From NCBI GenBank assembly GCA_038373885.1, contig JAWZYV010013286.1, positions 186,001 through 250,000 of the forward strand: DNA of 64,000 bases. Direction: 5' to 3'. Shown piece after piece: positions 1 to 10,251 of this stretch. Both the position numbers and the translations under genes were made by a program. Numbering within the stretch: position 1 is the stretch's first letter; every line of letters starts with the position of its first letter. This DNA is from Cheiracanthium punctorium. Taxonomy: Eukaryota; Arthropoda; Arachnida; Araneae; Cheiracanthiidae. Under the pieces are notes generated by a model. The model was not told where the DNA came from. It searched no databases and saw nothing but the letters and a program-made list of their open reading frames with translations.

Positions 1-527
1 CTTCTCATTTTTAACACGTTTTAACGCGTTTATTCCCACTAATCTTTCTTTAAAATCATCCTTAAAATCATACAAATGCTATACGATAAAATACAAACAA
101 TTAGGCTCTTCAGTTGTTCTACTGTAATAATGCAACCAATGAAATATTAAAATTTGCATTTATTTTTTTGTAACTTCACGTTCCAAATATTGCCATACTT
201 GTAGAATCACCCATATATATAGTTATTTATCTAGAGGATTTTAGTAAACGTTTGATTTTGGGGATTTTAGTAAGCGCACATTTTGTTTAAGTGCTTCGCC
301 AGTAAGAAATTTATATTTTAGTAATTTCTCCTGTAAAATAGCTATTTCCATTCCACTATTTAAATTATTATTATCATGGAACGAGCTACTGGATAGTTTT
401 TCTAAACAACTCCAAACATAACTATGGAGTTAGAAAATGGATTAAAAATATTTAAAATTAAATCGCAGATAAAATGCGCTGGCCTAATTCGCACGAAATC
501 TTGGGTACATGTATATCAAGAGTGTAT
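1..527. other. AT-rich DNA, no gene seen
   Basis: No coding signal or RNA gene is visible. The only structure is a short direct duplication of the phrase GGATTTTAGTAA followed by ACG or GCG, at about 236-275. Short open frames here lack any recognisable domain. Confidence 0.6.
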
Positions 528-725
528 AGCCCCAGTAGTGGCAGAGAGCATAGCACTCTCAACTGGGAGACGGAAGATGCCTGGTTCAAACCCAGGTCGC
601 CTCTGTCGACCTAGCCGTTCGGAATTTTTTCGTGATTTTTCTCCGTAACGTAGTGTAAATACGTGTTAGGTTCCCTTAGAAAGATCCCTCGGAGGACCCC
701 TCCCTTTCGACCCATATCCGTAAGT
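528..725 (+). repeat. tRNA-derived SINE, copy A of a five-copy family
   Basis: The head is tRNA-like: an A-box region around 538-560 is followed by a B-box-like GGTTCAAACCC at 583-593. After the head comes a body containing CGACCTAGCCGTTCGGAA, a stretch close to TTTTTCTCCGTAACG and then TACGTGTTAGGTTCCC. The same order (tRNA-like head, CGAYCTA phrase, TTTTCTCC, TACG..TTAG, CCC-rich 3' part) recurs near 7.0, 41.2, 58.6 and 60.1 kb. This copy is closest to the one at 60 kb; both share a GGAATTTT variant and the CCCTCGGAGG-type 3' segment. A 74-codon open frame at 424-648 overlaps the SINE and is not a gene. Boundaries are approximate because no clean target-site duplication was found. Confidence 0.75.
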
Positions 726-904
726 AGATAATCGGTCGTAATCAAATGAACAAACAAGAGCGTACAATGCAGGGTTCTACAAATTAGTTGGGCAAAATCA
801 CGGACATAGCTATAGGTTTCTTATGGGAGGGGTCCAGGTATTGGGGGGGGGAGTCCATTCTTACTGCAAAATTTGACTAACGGTAAATCTCTCTATATAA
901 AGAA

Positions 905-1060
905 AGATGTCCTGACTGACTGAATGAATGAATGAATGGCTGACTGACTGACAGACATACGATCACCGCGCAGCCAAATCTACAAGAGATATTGACATGA
1001 AATTTTAGGAGCTTATAGCTTTTGTGCCCAAATCGACATTTAATAAGCGATTTTTAAAAA
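905..1060. repeat. CTGA/TGAA-rich leader of the tandem array
   Basis: CTGACTGACTGAATGAATGA with further TGAA and CTGA units at 911-952 is followed by a non-repetitive stretch (GCGCAGCCAAATCTAC, GACATGAAATTTTAGGAGC) that runs into the 155-bp array. From memory, a CTGACTGA run followed by a CAGCC..AAA..TGAAATTTT sequence occurs at the edge of a dispersed repeat in many arthropod genomes. I did not check this. Confidence 0.55.
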
Positions 1061-2920
1061 ATCGAACATAGACCGGAGTGGCAACCCAAAATGTTTTTTT
1101 CACGTTTTCCTTCATATCCCAGGGGGAAAAGGGATAGACGTAAAATTCTTGCTTTAAAAGGTAACTAATACAAATACCTAAAATTTAATTTCAGGGTTTT
1201 TTGAAATTGGCACCCAAACAGGGATAAGGGGGCCAAAACGTTCTTTAATGTTCTTTTCACATTTCCCTTCATATCTAAGAGGAAAAAAGAGATAACCGTA
1301 AAACTCTTGCTTTAAAATGTAGCTAATAGAAATACCTAAACGTCATTTTCAGGGTTTTTTAGAATTTTCATTCAAACGGTGTTAAGGGGCCAAAACGTTC
1401 TTTTCACATTTTCCTTCGTATCTCAGAAGAGAAAAGAGATGCCGCATAATTTTTGCTTCAAAATGTAACTAACGGAAATTCCTAAATATCAGTTTCAGGG
1501 TTTATAGAATTCGCACCCGAACGGGGGTAAGGGGCCAAAATGTTCTTGAACGTTCTTTTCACATTTCCTTTTATATCTCAGAAGTAAAATGAGATAGGAG
1601 CAAAATTATTGCTTTAAAATGTAACTAAATTAAATACCTGAAATTCGTTTTCAGGGTTTTTAGAATTCCAACTCGAACGGGGGTAAGGGCCCAAATCGTT
1701 CTTTAAAGTTCTTTTCCCATTTCCTTTTATATCTCAAAGGTAAAAAGCGATAGGAGCAAAATTCTTGCTTTCAAATGTAACTAGCTGAAATACGTAAAAA
1801 TCATTTTCAGGGATTTAGAATTCCCACCCAAACGGGGGTAAGGGGATAAAACGTTCTTTAACGTTCTTTTCCCATTTATCTTCATATCTCAGAAGCTAAA
1901 AGAGACAGCCGTAAAATTTTTGCTTTAAAATGTAACTAACAGAAATACCTAAAATCTTTTTTCAAGGTTTTTTAGAATTTTAACCCAAACGCGGGGTAAG
2001 GGGGCAAAAGTTTCTTTTCACACTTTCCTTCGTTTTACAGAAGAAAAAAGCGATGCCGCAAAATTCTTGCTTTAAAATGTAACTAATGGAAATACCTAAA
2101 AATCATTTTCAGGGTTTTTTAGAATTCGCACCCAAACGGGGGTAAGAGGCCGAAAGGGGCCAAAACGGTCTTTAACGTTCTTTTCACATTTCCTTTTATG
2201 TCTCAGAAGTAAAAAGAGATAGGAACAAAATTCGGGCTTTAAAGTGTAACTGACTGAAATACCTAAAAATCGTTTTCAGGATTCTTTAGAATTCGCACCC
2301 AAACGGGGGTAAAGGGTCAAAACTTTTTTAACGTTCTTTTCACATTTTCTTTTATATCTGCGGCTCAGAAAAAAAAGATAGCCTCAAAATTTTTCCTTTA
2401 AAATGTAACTAACAGAAAAACCTATTAATCGTTTTCAGGGTTTTTTAGAATTCGCACCCAAACGGGGGTGAGGGACCAAACTGTTTTTTGACGTTCTTTT
2501 CACATTTTCCTTGATATATCGGAAGAAAAAGACATAGCCTAAAATTATTCCATAAAAATATAGTGAACACAAACGCCTTACAATGATTTACAGAAGTTTT
2601 TAGAATCCGCATCAAAACGGGATAAAGGGGCCAAAACGTTGTTTTCAAGTTTACCATCGTAACTCCAAAGGGAAAGGAGATATGCATAAAATTCTTCCTT
2701 TAAAATGTAGCGAACACGAATACCTAAAGTCATTTTCTGGGTTTTTTAGTATTCGTGAATAAAATGGTGTAAGAGCCCAAAACGTTGTTTTCATATTTGT
2801 CTTCATATTTCGAACGAAAATTATGACAACCTTAAAAATTTTGCATTAAAATTTAAAGAACACAAACATCCTTTTAATATTTTCGACCCCAAAAATTGTC
2901 AAAAATCGACCTCAAAAAGA
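1060..2920. repeat. Tandem array of about twelve 155-bp units
   Basis: The phrase CCAAAACGTTCTTT or a variant recurs near 1087, 1234, 1389, 1536, 1692, 1848, 2003, 2160, 2317, 2475, 2632 and 2778, a spacing of about 146-158 bp. Each unit carries, in order: CACCCAAACGGGGGTAAGGG, the CAAAACGTTCTTT phrase, TTCTTTTCACATTTCCTT, ATATCTCAGAAG with a purine run, CTTGCTTTAAAATGTAACTA, AATACCTAAA and TTTTCAGGGTTTTTTAGAAT. Units in the middle are most alike. Those after about 2500 are more diverged (CGTTGTTTTC instead of CGTTCTTT), which suggests decay or older units at the right edge. There is no open frame across units, so this is a non-coding satellite-like array or the repetitive interior of a mobile element. 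Confidence 0.9.
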
Positions 2921-3246
2921 GGTAGTTGACAAAAAAATGTGTTTTAGCTCTTGAGTGCTATTAATTTCAGACAAAATTTTTGTCTATCTGGTGAAAGGGC
3001 AAATGACTTTTTAAGGGTTGCCAGATTAAACGTGAAAAGACGCGAAGGCTTGCCCCTTTTTCGTTATTTATCGCCCAAATTTTGCATAAAAAAATTAAGT
3101 TCCCGAAATTGGAGCCAGCTTAGCTATATCTTCCATGTTTTTCGAGATATTGCCTAACCCTACTGTTTATTTAATTGGAGTAATGGTGTCTATATTCATG
3201 AAAATATAGGTAATATATACTTAGAATATTCTTCACGAGAATTAAA

Positions 3247-3430
3247 ACAGTTTTAGTAGGTGATTTTAATATAAACTTCGATTGTAAAGAAGTATTTTAT
3301 GGAACAATAAAGACAAATACGACACACTCGTGGATTATGATTCATGATGCACATTCCAAACAGTATTTAGAAAGATCAGGTATAGATAAAATATGCCTAA
3401 CGAATACTGTAAAACAGTTTTTAAGGCGAT
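3247..3430 (+). pseudogene. Decayed endonuclease-like fragment with GDFN motif
   Basis: Translation of 3253-3279 reads LVGDFNINF, the metal-binding GDFN block of the endonuclease/exonuclease/phosphatase fold used by LINEs and by some Helitron-like elements. The frame stays open for some distance downstream (FDCKEVFYGTIKTN) but no second catalytic block (for example TxIDxxF or a terminal SxHxP) can be seen. It resembles the GDFNVNF block in the better fragment at 63.6 kb, but the shared piece is too short to prove common origin. Identification rests on one motif, so confidence is low. Confidence 0.35.
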
Positions 3431-3751
3431 TAAATCTAAAAATATGTTTAATATTTATTTATTTATTTTCCATTTGTATTTTTCAACGCGTACTTCAGCT
3501 AGTTTCACTATAAATGACTTCTAAAAAAATTGAGTTACATTGCAAAATTTTAATCTTATAATACTTTGTTTAATTACCCATTACAATATAGAGTCTGCAG
3601 GTGTATATTCGGCCAAAAATAGCAATTTTGAGTGGTCTAAGGGGGAGGGGGAGTTCAGACCCCTCCCCCCCCATACACGAGCGTACATTAAATATAATTT
3701 ACAGGGGAAAATTGAAGTACATATTTCTGTACGATAGAGAAACAGACCAAA

Positions 3752-4351
3752 TTTACCATTATCACAAATGTTCGATATAGCTTACTTTCGTTACTCTGCA
3801 AATGTCCCACCGGTAAATCAGCCATTGCCTCAAATCTCTCAGCATGTCTCCGCCAATCAAATTAACTGCAGTGGACTTGATTTTAGTTCAGGAATGTGGT
3901 GAAGCAGGAAGTGGCCTATTTTTCTTCGCTGGAAAAACTGTTACGGTAAATATTTACCTGGACATGCTACAGATTTTCCTTGTGCCAATCATCAAATTAA
4001 AGATGACAGGAGGTTGCAATTTTCAACAGGATGGTGCTCCTTGCACTACCTCCACGGCGTTACACCTTTCCTCAATGCTGAGGTAAAAGTCTGGATTAAT
4101 CGTGGAGGTTTCATACAATGGCCACCACGATTACCAAATCTTTCAACGCTGGATTTGGATGTAAGGGGTTTGGCAAAGGATTAAATATACACTCCGCCAC
4201 TTCCTGCGTTAGTTCCTGAAATAAACGAATCTCCATTGCAATTAACTTGATCGACGGAAATATGCTGACAAATCTGGGACAAGAACCGTTTTACCGATGG
4301 GACATTCGCAGAATGACGTAAGTCACATCGAACATTTGAGATAATGGTAAA
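3752..4351 (+). mobile_element. Deleted DNA transposon with about 65-bp inverted repeats
   Basis: The ends are inverted repeats of about 65 bp. The left end begins TTTACCATTATCACAAATGT at 3752. The reverse complement of the right end, read from 4351, begins TTTACCATTATCTCAAATGT; both continue through TTCGAT and AATGTCCCA(C/T)CGGTAAA. Inside, on the plus strand, are pieces of a DDE transposase: YLDMLQIFLVP near 3955, NFQQDGAPCT near 4018, and, with stops, INRGGFIQWPPRLPN and further codons near 4095-4200. FQQDGAPPH- and WPPRSPDLTPLD-type blocks are typical of a large animal transposase family in or near the IS630-Tc1-mariner group. The coding region is internally deleted and broken. The target-site duplication is not clear. 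Confidence 0.8.
3844..4230 (+). pseudogene. Transposase C-terminal remnant
   Basis: Open at 3844-4086 and then readable across a stop to about 4230. The second catalytic-aspartate block is visible as FQQDGAPCT, where the family normally has GAPPH. Downstream, VKVWINRGGFIQWPPRLP continues into NLSTLDLDV, a stop and GLAKD, aligning with the usual third block; its SPDL has become LPNL. The segment IYTPPLPALVPEINE matches the proline-rich stretch that often follows. The N-terminal helix-turn-helix and the first aspartate block are absent, so this cannot encode an active enzyme. Confidence 0.75.
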
Positions 4352-4547
4352 CTTGGACTATATCTTATAACGATATGTACTTTAGTTTTTTCCCAGTAAA
4401 TTACATTCACTAAATCATTCTTTCGGCCCAACTAATTTGTAAAAATTAACACATAAGTAGTTTTTTTTAATCAAAAGAAAGAAATTATCGCTCATCTTGT
4501 GGTCACGTTAAGAACATTCTTCATTTAAGCATTTTATTAACTGATAA

Positions 4548-5515
4548 ACAAACCTAAAAGAAGGAATTTTCATCAGTAGGCGGTATTTCCACTTTTCGAG
4601 GATAAAATATATAAATGAGATAGCTTTCAATGTTTTGGAAACAAAACACGTAAAATTGCGTGTCCTGTCTTTAATTTGTTCATGTATCTAATAAAAGTTT
4701 CTTCATAAACAAAAAAACAAAAAAAATCGCTAGGACTTTGTGCTGAATCGATCAAAATGTACATGTTGACATAGTTTTAACATGTATGGTTTATGGCATA
4801 CTTTGAAGCCTAAAATCTAATACATCTAAAGAACTCCTGAAAATTCACGTTTTCGTGTGCTTTGCAATTTTTATAGATCCTTAAAAAGTTATGACTTAGG
4901 AGGCTTTTAAAAATGAATGATTCAGCTGAATTGATAAAGACGTTCGTATTTCCCCGCCCGATATTTTTTTATACATCACTTACTGGTATGTATTAACATA
5001 TTTCAAGAATATGCTTATTAATTAAGAAGCCTAATTGAAATGGCAAACCTTGAAACATTGCTTTTTTCAAAAACAGCGCTAGGTGAAGAATTAGAATAAG
5101 ACTTCGTGTTTACACAAAACTCGTTTGAAAAATTAACGTTTAATTACAAATTGGATACATATCCGCTTGCTTCTTTGCTCTAAACATGAAGCAGTTTAAT
5201 TAAAACAGAAAGTGGGCTGCATCTCTGTCAGGTAATTAAGCTGAGAAATTTTAAAAATTCTTTCACAGGAATCAACTGAACTTCTCCATTATAAAGAAAA
5301 ACGTTTTATGGAGCACGTGCTATATTTTAAATGACCTGCGTTGTAAATTTACGCTTCAAAAGCATGCAAGATACTTCGATGTGGCATGTTTTTAAATTTA
5401 TTAATTCAATTTAGGTGCATCGTTAGATCTGAAAACAAAATACAAAAACGCAGAAGTAAAATTATTTAATTAGTTTATTAAAAGATTCATCGTGTGTCCA
5501 GTAGTTGAGAACTGA
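4548..5515 (+). repeat. Dispersed duplication, copy 1 (pairs with 8812-9580)
   Basis: This non-coding block aligns in the same orientation and order with 8812-9580. Shared blocks include GAATTTTCATCAG with AGGCGG; ACACGTAAAATT; CGCTAGGA; ATCACTTA followed by TGGTA; TATTAATTA; TCCGCTTGCTTCTTT and CTCTAAAC; TCTGTCAGG; ATGGAGCA and GTGCTATATTTTAA; and TTATTTAATTAGTTT. Copy 1 is about 200 bp longer, mostly from insertions in its first half. There is no long open frame, tRNA-like head or clear terminal repeat. It could be an unclassified mobile element or an old local duplication. Confidence 0.7.
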
Positions 5516-5579
5516 AAGAAGCTTTTCTGGGAAGAATCTTATATGCAAAGCATAAAAATATTCTTCTTAATTTAAATTA

Positions 5580-6564
5580 TTAACCCTCTGACTGCTCAAT
5601 TTGTGGACCAAAATCGCTTCGAAAATTGTGTAATTTTTTTTTCATATTTCAAATCTATATACATTGGAGAATTGAAATGTGCATTTTGTCTTTCTAGAAA
5701 GATTTTTTATATAGATTTGTATCATAAGAAACTAAGCTTCAGAAAAACCAATTTTAGATGCTATTATATAAAAAAAAGTGTTTTAATAAATTTCAATTGA
5801 ATTACAGTTAATTTCCGCTTATTACATAATATAAGAAAATGCACCACCGCCTAAAGCTTTCCAGGTTTATTGAATCATGGTCAGATTCATCGCCGTCTGA
5901 GGAGCAGTCCAAAAAATCTAAATCACTTTCACTATCAAAACTAAAATCTCTTTCAGAATCTCATAAATCATCCGGAATATACACTCTGTCAATTGCTGAA
6001 CGATTTCTAGCAGCCATTTCTGATTAGAAAAGGCGGCAAACAAGTGAAGTTAGAGCATAAATACCGAGTACTACTTTCAAATGCCGCAATTTAGTAGACG
6101 GTAACGACATGTGTTGGTCAAAACCTAAATTAAATGTCTAACACTGTATCTAATTTATTTCACTGGTAAAACGGTGAAAACGCAGGATGCTCTCCTCAAT
6201 AAAGGAAGAAAAACACCTGCCCACGAAAATCGCGGGATGAGCAGCAGCCTGAGTGTTAAGGCAACGGCTGCCCTTTTATACAGCAATGGGCAGTCTATCC
6301 AGTTGTACTTCTATATCAATGTATTTCCATAGTCTTCTCCAGCTTTCAGCAGATGCCAGTGCTGTTGGAAATAATCCTGACAAATTTACAAATAACCGAC
6401 AATTTATAAGGGAAATGACTTGCGAAAAAGTAAAGGATTCTCGTGTAACTATGTCACCTTCAAGTATTTTTATTGAAATCAAATATATTCTTCACATATA
6501 ACAACAGTCAAAATGTCAGAGTTTTGTGTCCTCACGGCAAAGGCACAGCGCGTCAAAGGGTTAA
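5580..6564 (-). mobile_element. Decayed piggyBac-like element, longest of three family members
   Basis: It is bounded by TTAA at 5580-5583 and 6561-6564 with inverted ends: CCCTCTGACTGC at the left, and CCCTTTGACGCGCTG on the minus strand at the right. Read on the minus strand, the first 330 bp (about 6564 down to 6235) align closely with the left part of the short elements at 9600 and 41741 (shared TTTTGACTGTTG, ACGAGAATCCTTTAC, CAACAGCACTGGCATCTGCT). The TTAA target and the CCC-starting ends are the hallmark of piggyBac. Unlike its short relatives it retains what looks like the start of a transposase frame. Confidence 0.8.
5820..6018 (-). pseudogene. Acid-rich N-terminus of a piggyBac-like transposase
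   Basis: The minus-strand frame from ATG at 6018 reads MAARNRSAIDRVYIPDDL, a stop, then DSERDFSFDSESDLDFLD and CSSDGDESDHDSINLESF. A short basic start followed by an Asp/Ser/Glu-rich stretch is how many piggyBac transposases begin, and the position inside a TTAA-bounded element supports the reading. One in-frame stop and the lack of any downstream catalytic domain make it a remnant. The plus-strand 62-codon frame at 5839-6027 is the antisense shadow. The family assignment is inferred from context because no catalytic motif survives. Confidence 0.5.
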
Positions 6565-6914
6565 ATGCTATAAAAATAACATTTATAACTAAATAAATAT
6601 ACTTGCATGATTTGAATCAGTAAATTAATTGTAACCCGAATGGGGTAATTGAATTAATTTTTTTTCCATCATTAGCAAAGATAATTTTTACAATGACTAC
6701 CAATATGGCATTACTTGATATACCAGTATAAACCTGTAATATTGTTCATCTCAACCCTATAAAAATAATCAAGAAGAGGAATTTTTCATTCATCGCTATT
6801 TGTGATAACAGGAAGTCGGCGGTGATCGACAATTTTAGGAGAGCTGACTTGATTTTAAATTATTAAAATTAATTATCGAGTCGCGTAAGTCCAATTAAGT
6901 CACTCCAATAATCT

Positions 6915-7145
6915 CGAAGGTGGCCGCAAATAACCAGGCAATCTTCTCAAGAGTAAAAGAGTCTTTCAAATTCAGTAACGGACCTAGATGGCTGAAATGT
7001 GAAGGTCCAGCTTTCTGGCCTGACCTACTGTCCAAGGTTTCCGCCGGCCGTGGGGCTGTCGATCTAACGGTCTGGAGTTTTGGCCAATTTTCTCCAGATG
7101 TAACGTGAATTCACGTCAGAACATCTTTAATCCGGCCAAGGCAAT
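6915..7145 (+). repeat. SINE copy B, body well kept, head degenerate
   Basis: The body at about 7058-7125 reads GTCGATCTAACGGTCTGGAG, then TTTT, ATTTTCTCCAGATGTAACGTG and AATTCACGT. This is nearly identical to the minus-strand copy at 41.2 kb. The part before it (GCTGAAATGTGAAGGTCC) still matches the 41.2-kb head, but a B-box is no longer legible. An open frame at 6920-7108 crosses it and is not a gene. The left boundary is uncertain. Confidence 0.7.
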
Positions 7146-7269
7146 AACCGCAACATTGTCCGAAAGCCTTGCGAACTTTGCATAGCACAACACAACTAAA
7201 TCAGTAACTAGTTTATTAACAGTCTAGAAACACAGTACATCTTTGGTGGTGTGGGGGAAAGACTGCAGT

Positions 7270-7925
7270 ACCAGGGTACCCACCCTTCTCAGGAGTCAAA
7301 AATAGTAGCATTAGTAGCCTCACAAACGTATAAAATCTTCCAAAATGGCATACTTTTTCTTAATTTTAGCAGCTACGAGTAAACTAGCAGCACATTCGCT
7401 AAAGTTTATTTAAAAAGTATTGACATTTTAATATAAAAAATGTCGAAAGTGAAATAAAATAAGTTTTCTATTTACTGGTATGCTCATTATATTTTCTTAT
7501 TCTCTCTTACGTATACAATCACACTTCACATAATCCATATACTCTTTAAATACAAGTGTTATTATCAATTTTCTATTTCCATTCATTAAAAAAAAAAGAA
7601 TGAACAAAAATGATTAAATAAAAAAATCTTGTTTATACTTATTTGTTCTAGTTCTTTCACATATAGAATATTCTTTTAATGAATACAAATATGCATCACT
7701 ATGACCAAATCACTGTTTGATTTCCCGTAATAGCTGTGACATGCAAATAGACAGTCCTAGGTAGGCTTCTAGGAATCAGTCTGAACGCGGATAAAGCTGG
7801 GAAAAGAAAGAAAAAGAGAAAACCTTGTATTTTTCAGATCACCAAGTCAGTTACCTGAAGTACAGGGAAAGTCGAGAAACATTTGAAAATAGTTATGAAA
7901 ACGGCTTTTTTTTTTACCAAAAAGG
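7270..7925 (+). repeat. Dispersed element related to 22345-22826
   Basis: It begins CAGGGTACCCACCC at 7272. It shares with 22.3 kb the phrase CAAAAATAGTAGCATTAG with TAGCCTCAC, a GAATGAACAAAAATGA block, and a later GAAAAGAAA..TTTCAGATCA..AGTTACC stretch in the same order. The 22-kb copy ends in GTGGGCACCCTGTA, the inverted form of this copy's start, so the family seems to have CAGGGT(A/G)CCCAC ends as in hAT-type elements. No right end was found for this copy. Confidence 0.55.
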
Positions 7926-8133
7926 TATCATAAGTTTCCTAAACTTAAATTTAGTAGCAGAATGTCTTCTTTTCAGTTGCCGATGACATCCTGAGATATC
8001 TACTAAATAGAAGTCAGGAGCAGAAGTGCAGTGACTCCAGACGGTATCAACAGGTCAGACGTGGGCAATCACTGGAAAACACGCCAAGATCCACGGTTTC
8101 GTTACACATGCCGACCAAACTATTAGTACAAAT

Positions 8134-8447
8134 CAGGTAGGGGCATGGGCACTGGCAGCGTAGGGCAAGGGGGGCACTTGCCCCCCCCTGTATTTTTGCA
8201 TGCAGTGTTTTCCCTTGCTTTTCTGTTCTTTTCAACATGGTAACCATATGTTGAAGTAGTCTATGGCCTCCAAGGAGTAGTATTTGCCGCCCCCTGGGAA
8301 ATATTCTGGCGGCGCCTATGGGTAGGGGCAGCCTTTGAAAAGCTGCGGGCCAAACTTTAGGATGTTACCGAAGTAGCGGTCCGTATAATTGGGATTTATA
8401 TGGGATTTCGAATGGGTTTTACCGGTTTTATAGGTTGCCCGTATGTT
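8134..8447. mobile_element. hAT-type MITE, interrupted by a second MITE
   Basis: With the inner insertion removed, the element starts CAGGTAGGGGCAGCCTTTG and ends TAGGTTGCCCGTATGTT. It is flanked by 8-bp repeats GTACAAAT (8126-8133) and GTATAAAT (8448-8455), which differ at one base. The interior (GCTGCGGGCCAAACTTTAGG, GATGTTA, GTCCGTATAATT) is shared with the element at 46420-46612. Ends of the CAGGGGTGGGCAACCT kind and 8-bp duplications are typical of hAT transposons. Confidence 0.8.
8144..8320. mobile_element. hAT-type MITE nested in the first ten bases of another MITE
   Basis: The 177-bp element begins CATGGGCACTGGCAG and ends CTGGCGGCGCCTATG, an imperfect inverted pair. It is flanked by a perfect 8-bp duplication GGTAGGGG at 8136-8143 and 8321-8328. 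It contains a C-run (CCCCCCCC) near 8171. Removing the element and one repeat restores a continuous start of the outer MITE, so the order of insertion is certain. A minus-strand open frame at 8047-8247 crosses it and is spurious. Confidence 0.85.
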
Positions 8448-8811
8448 GTATAAATGCTTATTAATTTTTACAAATGATAACCAACAGAGGCAGATATTTG
8501 AGCCTAAGAGCCTACAGCAATCTCGTCAAGCACCTATCACCGTGATAAGATATAAATCTTTTTGACTCCTGAAAAAATATAAACAACTTAAGCTCAGATG
8601 TACAGTACGTTTGCTAAAAGAAAGGGAATTCGTTACGTACATTTAATACATAGTTGAGCCTAATAGTTAAAATTATTGCATATTAAAGTACTGCTTTGAG
8701 CTGATGGGGGGGCTTTATATAACCTGCACTATCAATAGTATAGATCGTGGGTTATATACAAGTGTTCAACGGCACAGTATGTGATTGGCAGTTTACAACA
8801 GAATGGTGTGA

Positions 8812-9580
8812 AACCAAAAGAAGAAATTTTCATCAGAAGGCGGCCTTTCTAATGTTTTTTCGAGAGTAAATATAATGCGTAAACGTAATAGATGAATATA
8901 ACATTTCGAAATCAAACACGTAAAATTACGTCGTTGGAATTTTTATAAGATATATCTAATAAGTCATCTTCCTTCGACCACGTCGCTAGGATCTAGAGTT
9001 CGAAGGTTTTCCAAATACACTGAACGTTCCTGTTAGGTATTTTTATTCATCACTTATTGGTACATATTAACGGATTCTATGAACCCGCTTATTAATTATG
9101 CAACCTATTTGAAACAGTTAGCCTTGAAATGTTGATTTTTCTGAAACTTAAAGAATTAGAATAAGTCTGACTGTTAAGATAAAATTCGTTAAAAAATTTT
9201 GGTTTAATTATCCGCTTGCTTCTTTACTCTAAACTTACAGGATTCTTTCTGTTTTAATTAAATTGCTGTATCTCTGTCAGGAAATTAAAATGAGTAAATT
9301 TTTAAAGCACTTTCGTAGGAATTCACCTAACGTCTGCGTTATTAAGAAAAATGTTTCATGGAGCAAGTGCTATATTTTAAGTATACTGGTCTCTAAATTT
9401 TCGCTCCTGAGACATGTAAATTACTTTTCATTGCAGCGTGTTTTTGAACTTATTATTTCAATTTAAATGCATCGTTGGATATGTAAACATGATAAAAATA
9501 AATGTGCACAGTTATTTAATTAGTTTGTTTGTTAAGTGATTTACTGTGAGCGTCTAGTAGTTGTGAATTAACTTAAAATA
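8812..9580 (+). repeat. Dispersed duplication, copy 2 (pairs with 4548-5515)
   Basis: Same block order as copy 1, ending near TTATTTAATTAGTTTGTTTG. The block ATGGAGCAAGTGCTATATTT, with its flanks, is the best preserved piece. The 67-codon frame at 9263-9466 lies inside the repeat and is not maintained in copy 1, so it is not coding. A TA-flanked transposon begins right after this block, at 9587. Confidence 0.7.
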
Positions 9581-9599
9581 ATTATACAAGGTGATCCAT

Positions 9600-10019
9600 T
9601 TAACCCTTTAACGCGCAGTGTTCCCGCTCTGGGACCACTGGGAACTCTCTGACGTTTTGACTGTTGCCAGTCACGAAGAATAGATTTGATTTCTATAGAA
9701 ATAGTTGCGGTTGACATAGCTCCACGAGAATCCTTTACTGTTTAGCACGTCATTTCCCGTAAACAAATTGTCACGATTATTTTTAACAGCACTGACATCT
9801 GCTGAAAAAGGAGAGAATGCGAGAACAGCTGGATAGATTGCCCAATGCTGAAAAAAGGGCAGCCGTTGGCACAGCCAGCTGTCGTCAAAAAAGGTCTCTA
9901 GATCTGTGGCACGCGATGAACGTTTCGATCTTCCGCCATCTTGCTTGTAGTTAAGTCGAGCGATGGCAACGACTGCCCTTTTTTCAGCATTGGGAAAGGG
10001 TTGCGCCTCAAAGGGTTAA
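9600..10019. mobile_element. piggyBac-type MITE, TTAA-bounded
   Basis: TTAA at 9600-9603 and 10016-10019 encloses ends CCCTTTAACGCGCAGTG and, inverted, CCCTTTGAGGCGCAACCC. Toward the right there is an imperfect inverted repeat: AATGCTGAAAAAAGGGCAG at about 9843-9861 and its complement at about 9972-9990. The family also occurs at 41741-42254 with a longer palindrome and at 5580-6564 with a transposase remnant. Shared sequence with the 41.7-kb copy is high over the left 250 bp (TTGACTGTTGCCAGTCACGA, ACGAGAATCCTTTAC). Confidence 0.88.
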
Positions 10020-10251
10020 AAGAGTACCCGCTGGTTTTTCTTATTACCCTTAAATCTGTCGGATGTGACAGCAATTCTAACATTGAAGTATAACTGTTAG
10101 AACCTTGTTTAAGTGTGGGAGACAATTTCCAACACTTTTGGGCTGTTACAAGTTTATTTGCAAGATAAAATTGGAACGGACACTCAAAAAGTTTCTTAAT
10201 CCTATGTTAATTTTATTTTCGAAAACCATAATTTAATTCAAATTGTTTACA

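Noticed and set aside
424..648. 74-codon plus-strand open frame
   Set aside because: Its second half runs through SINE copy A; no domain.
1060..2920. Tandem array considered as CRISPR
   Set aside because: The units are contiguous with no distinct spacers and the genome is animal.
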